Source of the DNA: Micromonospora cabrerizensis
Lineage (GTDB): Bacteria; Actinomycetota; Actinomycetes; Mycobacteriales; Micromonosporaceae
Assembly (NCBI RefSeq): GCF_022230955.1
Contig: NZ_JAKKFI010000049.1
Span: 62,001 to 126,000, forward strand
Length of the DNA: 64,000 bases
Direction: 5' to 3'
Shown here: positions 7,967-16,358 of the stretch, piece after piece
Layout of the letters: the number at the start of each line of letters is the position of its first letter
Position numbering within the stretch: the first letter of the stretch is position 1
Notes under the pieces: model-generated
The model's input: the letters and a program-made list of their open reading frames with translations, nothing else
Told to the model about the DNA's origin: nothing
Databases searched by the model: none
Program-made: the position numbers and the translations under genes

Positions 7967-9976
7967 GTGGGTGACATGCTGTGGGCGCCGCCGGCGGACG
8001 TACGCGAGCAGTCCCGGATCGGCGCCTACCTGCGCTGGCTTCGGGAGCACCGCGGGCTGGACTTCGCCGACTACGACGCGTTGTGGCGCTGGTCGACCAC
8101 CGATCTGGACGGGTTCTGGCGTTCGATCTGGGACCACTTCGAGGTGGTCGCGCACACCCCGCCGACCGCGACCCTGGCCGAGCGGGGGATGCCCGGCGCC
8201 CGCTGGTTCCCGGGGGCCACGCTCAACTACGCCGAGAACGTGTTGCGGATGCCGGGGCGGGGTGACGACGACCCGGTGGTGATCGCGCACGGGCAGACCC
8301 GACCGCTCGTCACGCTGACCGCCGGGGAGTTGCGCGAGCAGGTCCGCCGGGTGTCGGCCGGGCTGCGTCGGCTCGGCGTCACCGCCGGTGACCGCGTGGC
8401 GGCGTACGCCCCGAACATCCCTGAGACGTACGTCCTGCTGCTGGCCACCGCCAGCCTGGGCGCGATCTTCTCGTCCTGCGCGCCCGAGTTCGGCACCCGC
8501 AGTGTCACCGACCGGTGGCAGCAGATCGAGCCGACGGTGCTGGTCGCCGTGGACGGCTACCGCTACGGCGACAAGCCGGTCGACCGCCGCGCCGAGGTGG
8601 CCGCGATCCGGGCCGCACTGCCGTCGCTGCGGCACACCGTCAACATCGGCTACCTCGACCCGACGGGCCCCGTACCCGAGGGCGTGCTGGGCTGGGCGGA
8701 GCTGGCCGCGCCCACCGACGAGCCGTCGACGTTCACGCCGGTGCCGTTCGACCACCCGCTGTACGTGCTCTACTCCTCGGGCACCACCGGGCTGCCCAAG
8801 CCGATCGTGCACGGCCACGGCGGCATCCTGCTGGAACACCTGAAGATGCTCGCCCTGCACCACGACCTGGGCCCGGCCGACCGGTTCTTCTGGTTCACCA
8901 CCACCGGCTGGATGATGTGGAACTTCCTGGTCTCCGGGCCGGCGGTGGGCGCGACCATCGTGCTCTTCGACGGCAACCCGGCGGTCCGGGCGGAGCCCGG
9001 CCGGCCGGCCGAGCCCGACCTCGGTGAGCTGTGGCGGCTGGCGGCGGAGACCGGCACCACGTACTTCGGCACCTCCGCGCCGTTCCTGCTGGCCTGCCGC
9101 AAGGCCGGGCTGGTGCCCCGGGACGTCGCCGACCTGTCGGCGCTGCGCGGGGTGGGCTCCACCGGTGCGCCGCTGCCCGCCGAGGGCTTCGAATGGGTGT
9201 ACGAGACGGTCGGCGACCGCCTCCAGCTCCAGTCGCTCTCCGGCGGCACCGACGTCTGCACCGGGTTCGTCGGCGGGGTGCCGCTACTTCCGGTGTACGC
9301 CGGTGAGATCGCCTGCCGTGCGCTGGGCGCCAAGGTGGAGGCCCGCTCCGCCAACGGCACCCCGGTCATCGGTGAGCTGGGCGAGCTGGTCATCACCGAG
9401 CCGATGCCGAGCATGCCGGTGGGCTTCTGGAACGACCCGGACGGCACCCGCTACCGCGAGGCGTACTTCGACGTCTACCCGGGCGTCTGGCGGCACGGCG
9501 ACTGGATCACCATCAACGAGCGGGGCGGTTGCGTGATCACCGGCCGCTCCGACGCCACGCTCAACCGCGGTGGGGTGCGGCTGGGCACCGCCGAGTTCTA
9601 CTCGGTGGTCGAGGGGCTGGACGAGGTGCTCGACTCGGTCGTCGTCCACCTGGAGGACGACGAGGGCGGCGCCGGTGAGCTGCTGCTCTTCGTGGTGCTG
9701 GCCGAAGGCCTGGAGCTGGACGATCCGATGCGCGCGAAGATCTGCCGCGAACTGCGCACCGCGCTGTCACCCCGGCACGTGCCCGACGAGATCCACCAGG
9801 TGCGCTCGGTGCCCCGCACCCTGTCGGCGAAGAAGCTGGAGGTGCCGGTCAAGAAGATCCTCACCGGCATCCCGGTCGACCAGGCCGCGGCCAAGGGCGC
9901 CCTCGCCAACCCCGAGTCCCTGACAGCTTTCGCCACCCTCGCCCAACGCCGAGCCACGAACAACACGCCCGCCTGA
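7967..9976 (+). CDS. Acetoacetyl-CoA synthetase (acetoacetate-CoA ligase)
   Basis: This ANL-superfamily enzyme activates acetoacetate with ATP and CoA. The 669-residue length fits the family. The ATP-binding P-loop is YVLYSSGTTGLPKP and other core motifs are FFWFTTTGWMMWNF, LQSLSGGTDVCTGF and WRHGDWITI. The A10 region holds the catalytic Lys (RTLSAKKLEVPVKK). The C-terminal GVRLGTAEFYSVVE with a long ~650-residue frame separates it from acetyl-CoA synthetase. The start is GTG at 7967, preceded by GGGGAGGG eight to nine bases upstream; the longer open frame from 7691 only overlaps the thioesterase gene. It would feed ketone bodies or PHB-derived acetoacetate into central metabolism. Confidence 0.93.
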   Translation: MGDMLWAPPADVREQSRIGAYLRWLREHRGLDFADYDALWRWSTTDLDGFWRSIWDHFEVVAHTPPTATLAERGMPGARWFPGATLNYAENVLRMPGRGDDDPVVIAHGQTRPLVTLTAGELREQVRRVSAGLRRLGVTAGDRVAAYAPNIPETYVLLLATASLGAIFSSCAPEFGTRSVTDRWQQIEPTVLVAVDGYRYGDKPVDRRAEVAAIRAALPSLRHTVNIGYLDPTGPVPEGVLGWAELAAPTDEPSTFTPVPFDHPLYVLYSSGTTGLPKPIVHGHGGILLEHLKMLALHHDLGPADRFFWFTTTGWMMWNFLVSGPAVGATIVLFDGNPAVRAEPGRPAEPDLGELWRLAAETGTTYFGTSAPFLLACRKAGLVPRDVADLSALRGVGSTGAPLPAEGFEWVYETVGDRLQLQSLSGGTDVCTGFVGGVPLLPVYAGEIACRALGAKVEARSANGTPVIGELGELVITEPMPSMPVGFWNDPDGTRYREAYFDVYPGVWRHGDWITINERGGCVITGRSDATLNRGGVRLGTAEFYSVVEGLDEVLDSVVVHLEDDEGGAGELLLFVVLAEGLELDDPMRAKICRELRTALSPRHVPDEIHQVRSVPRTLSAKKLEVPVKKILTGIPVDQAAAKGALANPESLTAFATLAQRRATNNTPA

Positions 9977-10038
9977 CCCGCGCCCCGCGCGTCCCGGCCC
10001 CTCGGCCCCCGCCCCGCCCTCCCCGCGCGTCCACTCGC

Positions 10039-10113
10039 GTCGATCATGGAATTGTGGTGCCCCACAGAACGGGCATCGGCGTACCAATCGCCCACCACAA
10101 CTCCATGATCGAC
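10039..10113. repeat. Intergenic palindrome A (21-bp arms)
   Basis: The arms 10039-10059 and 10093-10113 match at 20 of 21 positions (outer part GTCGATCATGGA) around a 33-base loop. It lies between convergent genes, where it could act as a two-way terminator. It is one of six long intergenic palindromes in the window. Confidence 0.85.
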
Positions 10114-10173
10114 CCTCCCGGGGGCGGGGCGGGGCGGGGTGCGGGTGCGGTGCGGGTGGGGCGCGGGGGTGGG

Positions 10174-10863
10174 TTAGGGGAGGGTCTGGGTGACCTTTTC
10201 GGTGGCTTGGCGGTTGGCCACCTTTGTTGGGTCGAGGTTGGCGCAGAGGACGATGGTGGCGGCCCGGGTCAGCGGGGCCAGCAGCCAGTCGACCGGGTCG
10301 GGGTGGCGGGTGGCGTCGATGAGGACCCGCGCGCCGGGCTCGATGCCCAACTCGGTGGCGCGGGCCTCGGCGCGGGTGAGCAGGCGCGCGTCGGCGGGGC
10401 CCGGACCGGGCTGCGGGGTGAAGTGGTCGCCGTGTCGGCGTACCTCCACCACGTAGTCGGCGAACCCGGGCGGCACCTGCCGCAGCGGGGCGGCGAGTGG
10501 GGCCAGCCCGAGGGCGTACCGCTCGTCGGCGGACCAGGACTGTGCCTCGTCGAGTTGGTCGGCGGCGGCGAAGAGCACGTCCACGTCGCCCGGTGTGTCC
10601 ACGACGCTCAACTTGGCCGACCAGCAGCCCAGCAGCACCGCCGCGGTCTGCCAGTGTGGCGGCAGCAGCACGCCGGCCGGGGTGCCCGCAGCCAGACCTA
10701 CCTCGTCGACGAGGAGATTGGCGGTCTTCGCCACCCAGTTCGCCAGGGTGACGCCGGAAAGTTCGGTGCGGTCACCGCTGGCGTCGTCGTACCAGGTGAG
10801 CAGCGGTCTGGTCGGGTCGGTCGCGATCGCATCGGCGAAGACCCAAGCAATGTTGTCGGCCAT
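10174..10863 (-). CDS. TIGR03089-like protein (truncated AMP-binding fold)
   Basis: The 229-residue protein resembles only the N-terminal part of acyl-CoA ligases (WVFADAIATDPTRPLLTWYD, TANLLVDEVGLAAGTPAGVL, AAVLLGCWSAKL). It lacks the ATP-binding P-loop and the C-terminal lid, so it is unlikely to be a ligase. This is the pattern of the actinobacterial family TIGR03089, whose function is unknown to me. The open frame extends to 11004, but ATG at 10863 (MADNIAWVFAD) matches the family start and avoids overlap with the divergent glycosyltransferase. It converges on acetoacetyl-CoA synthetase across palindrome A. Confidence 0.82.
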   Translation of the reverse strand: MADNIAWVFADAIATDPTRPLLTWYDDASGDRTELSGVTLANWVAKTANLLVDEVGLAAGTPAGVLLPPHWQTAAVLLGCWSAKLSVVDTPGDVDVLFAAADQLDEAQSWSADERYALGLAPLAAPLRQVPPGFADYVVEVRRHGDHFTPQPGPGPADARLLTRAEARATELGIEPGARVLIDATRHPDPVDWLLAPLTRAATIVLCANLDPTKVANRQATEKVTQTLP

Positions 10864-11015
10864 CGGCGCGAACGATACGCCCCCGCCGGCCGTACTCGAT
10901 GACGATGACAAGTCGGCGTACCGTCGGGTCGCAGTCAGCGCCGCTGGCGCGCTCCGGCGTAGGCTTGACCCCCGGAGTGTTGTTCCCCACAGACCGCAGT
11001 GCAAGGAGTCGCCCC

Positions 11016-12161
11016 GTGACCGCCGGTCGCCCGCCCCGCGTGCTCATCGACGCCACGAGTGTCCCCGCCGACCGTGGTGGTGTCGGTCGATACGTTGACG
11101 GGCTGCTCGGAGCCCTCGGCAAGGTGTGCGGGTCGGGGGTGGAGCTGGCCGTGGTCAGCCTTCGCACCGACCTGGAGCGTTACACCCGGATGCTGCCCGG
11201 GGCGGAGATCATTCCCGCTCCGGCCGCCGTGGCGCACCGCCCGGCCCGGCTCGCGTGGGAGCAGACCGGCCTGCCGTTGCTCGCGCAGCAGGTGGGCGCG
11301 CACGTCCTGCACTCGCCCTTCTACACCTGCCCGCTGCGGGCCGGGTGCCCGGTCACGGTCACCGTGCACGACGCGACGTTCTTCACCGAGCCGGAGCATT
11401 ACGACAAGTCCCGCCGCACGTTCTTCCGCAGTGCCATCAAGACCTCGCTGCGCCGCGCCAACCGGGTGATCGTGCCCAGCAAGGCCACCCGGGACGAGCT
11501 GATCCGGCTGCTCGACGCCGACCCGACACGGATCGACGTGGCCTACCACGGCGTCGACCAGTCCGCCTTCCACGCGCCCACGGAGGAGGAGAAGGCCCGC
11601 GTGCGGGCCCGGCTGGGGCTGGGCAACAGCAGCTACGTCGCCTTTCTCGGGGCCAAGGAGCCCCGCAAGAACGTCCCCAACCTGATCCGTGGTTGGGCGC
11701 GGGCGGTGGCCGACCGCGCCGACCCGCCGGCTCTGGTGATCGCCGGTGGTCAGGGGCACGACGACGACATCGACCGCGCGGTCGCCGAGGTCCCGTCGCA
11801 CCTGCGCCTGCTGCGTCCCGGCTACCTGCGCTACGGCGACCTGCCCGGCTTCCTCGGTGGCGCGCTGGTCGCCGCCTACCCGTCCTACGGCGAGGGGTTC
11901 GGGCTGCCGATCCTGGAGGCGATGGCGTGCGCCGCCCCGGTGCTGACCACTCCGCGGCTGTCACTGCCCGAGGTGGGCGGCGACGCGGTCGCGTACACCT
12001 CCGAGGACCCGGAGCAGATCGGCACCGACCTGGCTGCCCTCCTCGACGACGAGCAGCGGCGGTTGTCGCTGGCGAAGGCGGGGTTCGACCGGGCGAAGGA
12101 GTTCACCTGGGAGTCCAGCGCCGAGGTGCACATCGCCGCCTGGAGTCGCGCCAGTTCCTGA
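11016..12161 (+). CDS. Glycosyltransferase family 4, probably mannosyl- or rhamnosyl-type
   Basis: This is a GT-B retaining glycosyltransferase of 381 residues. The N-terminal half begins VLIDATSVPADRGGVGRYVD. The donor-binding half has FLGAKEPRKNVPNLIRGWA and the E(x7)E pattern GEGFGLPILEAMACAAPVL. The start is GTG at 11016 with AAGGAG nine bases upstream; the frame upstream to 10899 is not needed. It sits 63 bases before GDP-mannose pyrophosphorylase, so GDP-mannose is a likely donor and cell-envelope polysaccharide a likely product; that is inference. Confidence 0.9.
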   Translation: MTAGRPPRVLIDATSVPADRGGVGRYVDGLLGALGKVCGSGVELAVVSLRTDLERYTRMLPGAEIIPAPAAVAHRPARLAWEQTGLPLLAQQVGAHVLHSPFYTCPLRAGCPVTVTVHDATFFTEPEHYDKSRRTFFRSAIKTSLRRANRVIVPSKATRDELIRLLDADPTRIDVAYHGVDQSAFHAPTEEEKARVRARLGLGNSSYVAFLGAKEPRKNVPNLIRGWARAVADRADPPALVIAGGQGHDDDIDRAVAEVPSHLRLLRPGYLRYGDLPGFLGGALVAAYPSYGEGFGLPILEAMACAAPVLTTPRLSLPEVGGDAVAYTSEDPEQIGTDLAALLDDEQRRLSLAKAGFDRAKEFTWESSAEVHIAAWSRASS

Positions 12162-12224
12162 CCCTCCGGGGCGCGGGCGGTGACCCGTGCCACTTCCAGC
12201 AGGTACGTCGGGCATGATGTGCGG

Positions 12225-13316
12225 ATGCTTTATGCGGTCATCCCGGCAGGTGGCAGCGGCACGCGGTTGTGGCCGTTGTCCCGCGCCGGCCATCCCAAGT
12301 TCCTCCATCCGCTCACCGGCACCAGCGCCTCGCTGCTCCAGGCGACCGTGGAACGGCTCGCCCCGCTGACCACACCGGACCGGACCCTTGTGGTCACCGG
12401 TGCCGCGCACGTCGCGGCGGTGGCTCGGCAGCTGACCGGTCTGCCAGAGGAGAACATCCTGGTCGAGCCCTCCCCTCGGGATTCCTGTGCGGCGATCGCG
12501 TTGGCCGCGGCGGTGATCGCGACACGGGACCCGGACGCGGTGATGGGCAGCTTCGCGGCCGACCACCTGATCCGCGACCCGGAGAGCTGGGTCCGCACGG
12601 TCCAGGAGGCGGTTCGCGGGGCCGAGCAGGGCATGCTGATGACCGTCGGGATCACCCCCACGCGGGCGGAGACCGGCTACGGCTACCTGGAGACCGGCGA
12701 TCCGACCGAGGGCACGCCGTGGCGGCCGGTGGCCGAGTTCAAGGAGAAGCCGGGCGCCGAGGTCGCCGAGGCGTACGTCCGTTCGGGCCGCTACCTGTGG
12801 AACGCGAGCATGTTCGTGTGGCGGGTGGACGTCTTCCTCGCCGAGCTGGCCCGCCAGCAGCCGGCGCTGCACGCCGGTGTGGCCGCGATCGCCGCCGCCT
12901 GGGGCACCCCGGAGCAGGACGAGGTCCTCGGTGCGATCTGGCCGACCCTGCCGAAGATCTCCGTGGACTACGCGGTGATGGAGGGCGCGGCCACCGCGGG
13001 TCGCGTCGCTACCGTGCCGGGCGACTTCGGCTGGAACGACGTCGGCGACTTCCACACCCTCGGCGACGTGTTGCCGACCGACGACGCGGGCAACGTGGTG
13101 CTCGGCACCGACGCCAAGCCGGGTGTGCTGCTGCGCGACAGCGCGAACATGGTGGTCGTGCCGCAGTCGGGGCGGCTGGTGGCCGTCCTCGGGTTGCGCG
13201 ACCTCATCGTGGTGGACACTCCCGACGCGGTGATGGTCTGCCCCCGCGACCGGGCCCAGGACGTGAAGGCCCTGGTCGACGAGCTCAAGGCGCGAGGCGA
13301 AGAGGGCTACGTCTGA
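12225..13316 (+). CDS. manC: Mannose-1-phosphate guanylyltransferase (GDP-mannose pyrophosphorylase)
   Basis: The enzyme makes GDP-mannose from mannose-1-phosphate and GTP. It has the nucleotidyltransferase loop AVIPAGGSGTRLWPLSR, where family members more often have a final RxxxPK and here it is AGHPKFL. It also has the phosphomannose pyrophosphorylase motifs NILVEPSPRDSCAAIALAA, GSFAADHLI and FKEKPG, and IWPTLPKISVDYAVMEGA near the C-terminal third. At 363 residues it is a single-domain type without the fused isomerase. With manB and manA farther right, all three steps from fructose-6-phosphate to GDP-mannose are encoded in this window. Its 3' end overlaps the convergent NUDIX gene by 32 bases. 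Confidence 0.93.
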   Translation: MLYAVIPAGGSGTRLWPLSRAGHPKFLHPLTGTSASLLQATVERLAPLTTPDRTLVVTGAAHVAAVARQLTGLPEENILVEPSPRDSCAAIALAAAVIATRDPDAVMGSFAADHLIRDPESWVRTVQEAVRGAEQGMLMTVGITPTRAETGYGYLETGDPTEGTPWRPVAEFKEKPGAEVAEAYVRSGRYLWNASMFVWRVDVFLAELARQQPALHAGVAAIAAAWGTPEQDEVLGAIWPTLPKISVDYAVMEGAATAGRVATVPGDFGWNDVGDFHTLGDVLPTDDAGNVVLGTDAKPGVLLRDSANMVVVPQSGRLVAVLGLRDLIVVDTPDAVMVCPRDRAQDVKALVDELKARGEEGYV

Positions 13317-13902
13317 GGGCTGCGAGGGCCGGCGCGACCAGTTGCACGGTCCCGCCGGCCAGTGGCTCGGGCAGCTGGTCCGGTGTGAACCAGCCCAGCT
13401 CCTCCGCCTCGTCGCTGACCTGCTCCACGGCCTCGGGCGGGGCCAGCACGGCGAAGCGGACGTCGTGGTGCAGTGACCCGCCCTGACACCGCACCGGGTG
13501 CACGTCCACGTCGATCGGCACGGGGTCGATGCGCAGACCGGCGATGCCGGACTCCTCGGTGGCCTCGCGCAGCGCGGCGCCGACCAGGGCCTGATCGGTC
13601 GGCTCGCAGTGCCCGCCGAGCTGCACCCACCACCCGAGCTTGACGTGCAGGCAGAGCAGCACCCGCGAGCCGGTGGAGTCCAGCACCAGCGCGCTCGCGG
13701 TGAGGTGCCCAGGTCGGTGCTGTCGACTCATCGCGATCGGGCCGGCACCGAGCAGGCGGAGGGTCCGGTCCCGCGCGAGCGCCCCGTTCGGGCTGGTGGG
13801 CTGCCAGCCTTCGAGCAGCGCCGTGGCGTCGGCGTGCAACGGCGCGTACGTCTCGGGGTCGGTGGGGTGGGCGGTCGGTCCGGTGATCGCGGTGTCGGGC
13901 AC
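13285..13902 (-). CDS. NUDIX hydrolase
   Basis: This is a 205-residue NUDIX-fold protein with the box GGHCEPTDQALVGAALREAT followed by EESGI. The REAxEExG core with its metal-binding glutamates is intact, although the first half of the box is one residue longer than the textbook spacing. About 70 residues precede the catalytic fold. The start is GTG at 13902; the open frame continues upstream only as an antisense shadow of the next gene. It overlaps manC by 32 bases tail to tail. The substrate, probably a nucleotide derivative, cannot be assigned. Confidence 0.88.
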   Translation of the reverse strand: MPDTAITGPTAHPTDPETYAPLHADATALLEGWQPTSPNGALARDRTLRLLGAGPIAMSRQHRPGHLTASALVLDSTGSRVLLCLHVKLGWWVQLGGHCEPTDQALVGAALREATEESGIAGLRIDPVPIDVDVHPVRCQGGSLHHDVRFAVLAPPEAVEQVSDEAEELGWFTPDQLPEPLAGGTVQLVAPALAALRRSPLRLAP

Positions 13903-13941
13903 CCCGTCACTGTACGAGCGGGTGCTTCGTACGCTGGCCCG

Positions 13942-14988
13942 GTGACCCTGCGACTCGTCGAATTCGTCGTGGCCGGCAACGAGGCCAGTGACCTGCTGCC
14001 GGTACGGTCGGCGGCGCTGCTGCGCGCGTACGGTGCCCGGCGGGGTTTCTGGACCGTGCTGGACGAGGGGCCGGTGGAGCGCTGCCTCGCCTTGCTGCTG
14101 GAGCTGGACGACGGCGAGTGGACGGCCCGGCACGTGCTGGCGGACGCCGGTGCGGAGAACGGGCGGACCGAGGACGGTGAGGCGCTCGCCCACCACGACG
14201 GCTGGGTGTACGTCTTCGGCTCCCACTTCGGTTCGAAGGGCGGCCCGCTGCGCCCCCGACGTGCCTTCGTGGCGCGGTTCCGGGAGGACGCCGCGGCGGC
14301 CGGGCCGCTCCCGGTGCACGTGGTGCGCAACTCGTTCCGGCTGCACCGGGCGGTGAACGACGCCCTGGCCGGGTCGCCGCTGGTCCTGTTGCCTCCGGGC
14401 GAACGGGTGCGGGCCCGGTTCATCGTGGAAACCCTGGCCAGGGGCACCGCCCGGGAGAAGAGCTGGGTGAGTCGCCTCTCCCCGGACGACCTGCCGTTGA
14501 ACGTGGAGGCCGCGGCCTTCACCCCCGCCGGGACAGTGCTGCTCGGGCTGCGTTTCCCGGTCACCGAGGCCGGTGAGCCGATCCTGGTCGAGGTGGCCGA
14601 CGTGCCGGGCATGTTCGCGGCGGAGCCGGTCTGGCCGCAGGCGCTGCGCACGTACGTGTTGAGCGGGGTCACCCCGCCCGGGCGGCTGACCGGCTTCCGG
14701 GCGATCACCCCGACGGCGGACGGCGGGTACGCGGCCGTGGTCGGCTCGATCGACGCGCTGGGCAAGGGATCGGTGCTGCTGGACGACCACCCCGGCGGTG
14801 GTGACGTCACCTCCCGGCACGTGCGGTTCCGTCTCCCGGACGGCGGGTCGGACGACGCGTGCCGGATCGGCGGGCAGCTGGTGGCGGACCTGGCGCCGTT
14901 CCACCACGTGGAGGGGGTGGCCGAGGTGGACGGGCGGCCGTTCTACGTCACGGACGAGGACCACCGGGTCGCGCTGTGGGTCGGCTGA
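13942..14988 (+). CDS. Protein of unknown function, beta-rich
   Basis: The 348-residue protein has no signal peptide and no membrane segment. Alternating hydrophobic patterns such as DGWVYVFGSHFGSKGGPLRP, GGYAAVVGSIDALGKGSVLL and DGRPFYVTDEDHRVALWVG recur and suggest a repeated beta-sheet architecture, perhaps a propeller. No catalytic motif was recognised. GTG at 13942 is the first in-frame start after the divergent NUDIX gene, 39 bases away. It is followed by about 290 bases without a gene, whose AT-richer end (15180-15220) probably carries the promoter for the next regulator. Confidence 0.75.
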   Translation: MTLRLVEFVVAGNEASDLLPVRSAALLRAYGARRGFWTVLDEGPVERCLALLLELDDGEWTARHVLADAGAENGRTEDGEALAHHDGWVYVFGSHFGSKGGPLRPRRAFVARFREDAAAAGPLPVHVVRNSFRLHRAVNDALAGSPLVLLPPGERVRARFIVETLARGTAREKSWVSRLSPDDLPLNVEAAAFTPAGTVLLGLRFPVTEAGEPILVEVADVPGMFAAEPVWPQALRTYVLSGVTPPGRLTGFRAITPTADGGYAAVVGSIDALGKGSVLLDDHPGGGDVTSRHVRFRLPDGGSDDACRIGGQLVADLAPFHHVEGVAEVDGRPFYVTDEDHRVALWVG

Positions 14989-15274
14989 GCCGGGCGGGAG
15001 AATGCGGGGGCGGGATGACCGGACGGCACCTCTGCGGAGCAAGGGCCGCAGACCCTCGTGGTGCCGCCCGATCACCGGGGCCTCCCCGGGCCCGGTGCCC
15101 TGGCGCCGGGGCGTCGAGGACGCGCCGGCACCTGTTCGGGCACTGAGAGCATGCCGAACCTGCCCCGTGGACGTCGAGGTTTTTCAGCCCAGGCTTAAAG
15201 ATGGAGATTAGTGCCGTCCAGGTAGAGTCGAACGGTCACCCGGTATCCCCCTGCCGGCGACTCAGGAGCGCTCC

Positions 15275-16273
15275 ATGCTGAAGATCCACTTTTCTGGGGA
15301 GGACATCCTCCGGACCCGGGTGGCGCCGGCTGCGGACCCGATCTGGGAGCTGGTCCTCAGCCTGCACGTGCTGCAGGGCCGCAACCGTGATCCGTTGACG
15401 GCCAACTGGCGGCGCAGCGTGTCCCGAGGGCTGCGTCAGGACGCCGCCTCCGAGCAGCTGCGGTTGCTGTTCGCGCTGAACCCGCCGCGCGGCTACTTCC
15501 CGGACTTCCTCACCCCGTACGACAGCGTCGACGGTTTCGAGGCTGGGCTGGACGCGCTCCGCCGCACCCCCATCGAGCTGCTGCACCGGGACCTGAGCGT
15601 GCTGGCCGCCGAGACGCAACTGCCCTCCTCGGCTGCCGCGCTGGCCCGGGGCGAGGTGGCGGTGCTGCACCACCTCGCCGAGTCGATGGAGCAGTACCGA
15701 TCGTTGGCGATCAGCCCGTACTGGAGCAGGATCCAGGCCGCGGTGGCGGCGGACCGGGCCCGCCGAGCCCGGGCGCTGCTCGACGGCGGCGTCGAGGGTC
15801 TGCTCACCAGCCTCCGGCCAGCGATGCGCTGGGAGGACGGGGTGCTGGAGGTCCGCCACTATCCGCACAGCCGGGAGATGCACCTGGACGGCCGCGGGTT
15901 GCTGCTGGTGCCGTCGTTCTTCTGCGCGAGCACACCGGTCGCCCTGCTCGACCCGGCGCTGCCGCCGGTGCTGGTCTACCCGGTCGACCGGCTGGGCGGG
16001 CTGGCGCCGGCCGACCGCATCGCGGCGGCCCCGTCGGATGCTCCCCGCGACTCACTCGCCGCGCTGCTCGGCCGCACCAGGGCGGCGGTGTTGCAGGCCA
16101 CCGACGACGGCTGCACCACCGGCGAGGTCGCCCGTCAGCTCAACATCTCACCGGCGGCGGCCAGCCAGCACGCCACGGTGCTGCGTAACGCCGGTCTGCT
16201 GGTCAGCCACCGGGAGCGCAACAGTGTGCTGCACACGTTGACGCCGCTCGGCCGGGCCATGCTGAACGCCTGA
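15275..16273 (+). CDS. ArsR-type winged-helix regulator with DUF5937-like N-terminal domain
   Basis: In this 332-residue regulator the last ~75 residues form a winged helix (RAAVLQATDDGCTTGEVARQ, then LNISPAAASQHATVLRNAGL and LVSHRERNSVLHTLTPLG). The N-terminal ~230 residues (MLKIHFSGEDILRTRVAP, WELVLSLHVLQGR) match what I know of the DUF5937 regulators common in actinobacteria. No metal-binding cysteine cluster is evident, so it is probably not a metal sensor. It converges on fbiB, whose duplicated 3' end fills the 56-base gap. Its targets are unknown. Confidence 0.88.
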   Translation: MLKIHFSGEDILRTRVAPAADPIWELVLSLHVLQGRNRDPLTANWRRSVSRGLRQDAASEQLRLLFALNPPRGYFPDFLTPYDSVDGFEAGLDALRRTPIELLHRDLSVLAAETQLPSSAAALARGEVAVLHHLAESMEQYRSLAISPYWSRIQAAVAADRARRARALLDGGVEGLLTSLRPAMRWEDGVLEVRHYPHSREMHLDGRGLLLVPSFFCASTPVALLDPALPPVLVYPVDRLGGLAPADRIAAAPSDAPRDSLAALLGRTRAAVLQATDDGCTTGEVARQLNISPAAASQHATVLRNAGLLVSHRERNSVLHTLTPLGRAMLNA

Positions 16274-16358
16274 CCCGGCCGTCTCCTACAACGCGAGCGC
16301 GGCGCTCGCCGGGGTGACCCGGCCGCCTCTCACAGCGCGAGCGCGGCGCTCGCCGGGC
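16272..16358. repeat. 44-bp tandem duplication of the fbiB 3' end
   Basis: Two imperfect copies lie at 16272-16314 and 16316-16358, with a shared core GCGAGCGCGGCGCTCGCCGG. The right copy contains the last codons and TGA stop of fbiB. At the aligned position in the left copy the reverse strand reads TAG, as if the stop region itself had been duplicated. Confidence 0.85.

Noticed and set aside
14989..15274. Gene in the 286-base gap before the ArsR-type regulator
   Set aside because: Open frames there are short and shadow-like; only an AT-richer, promoter-like stretch at 15180-15220 stands out.
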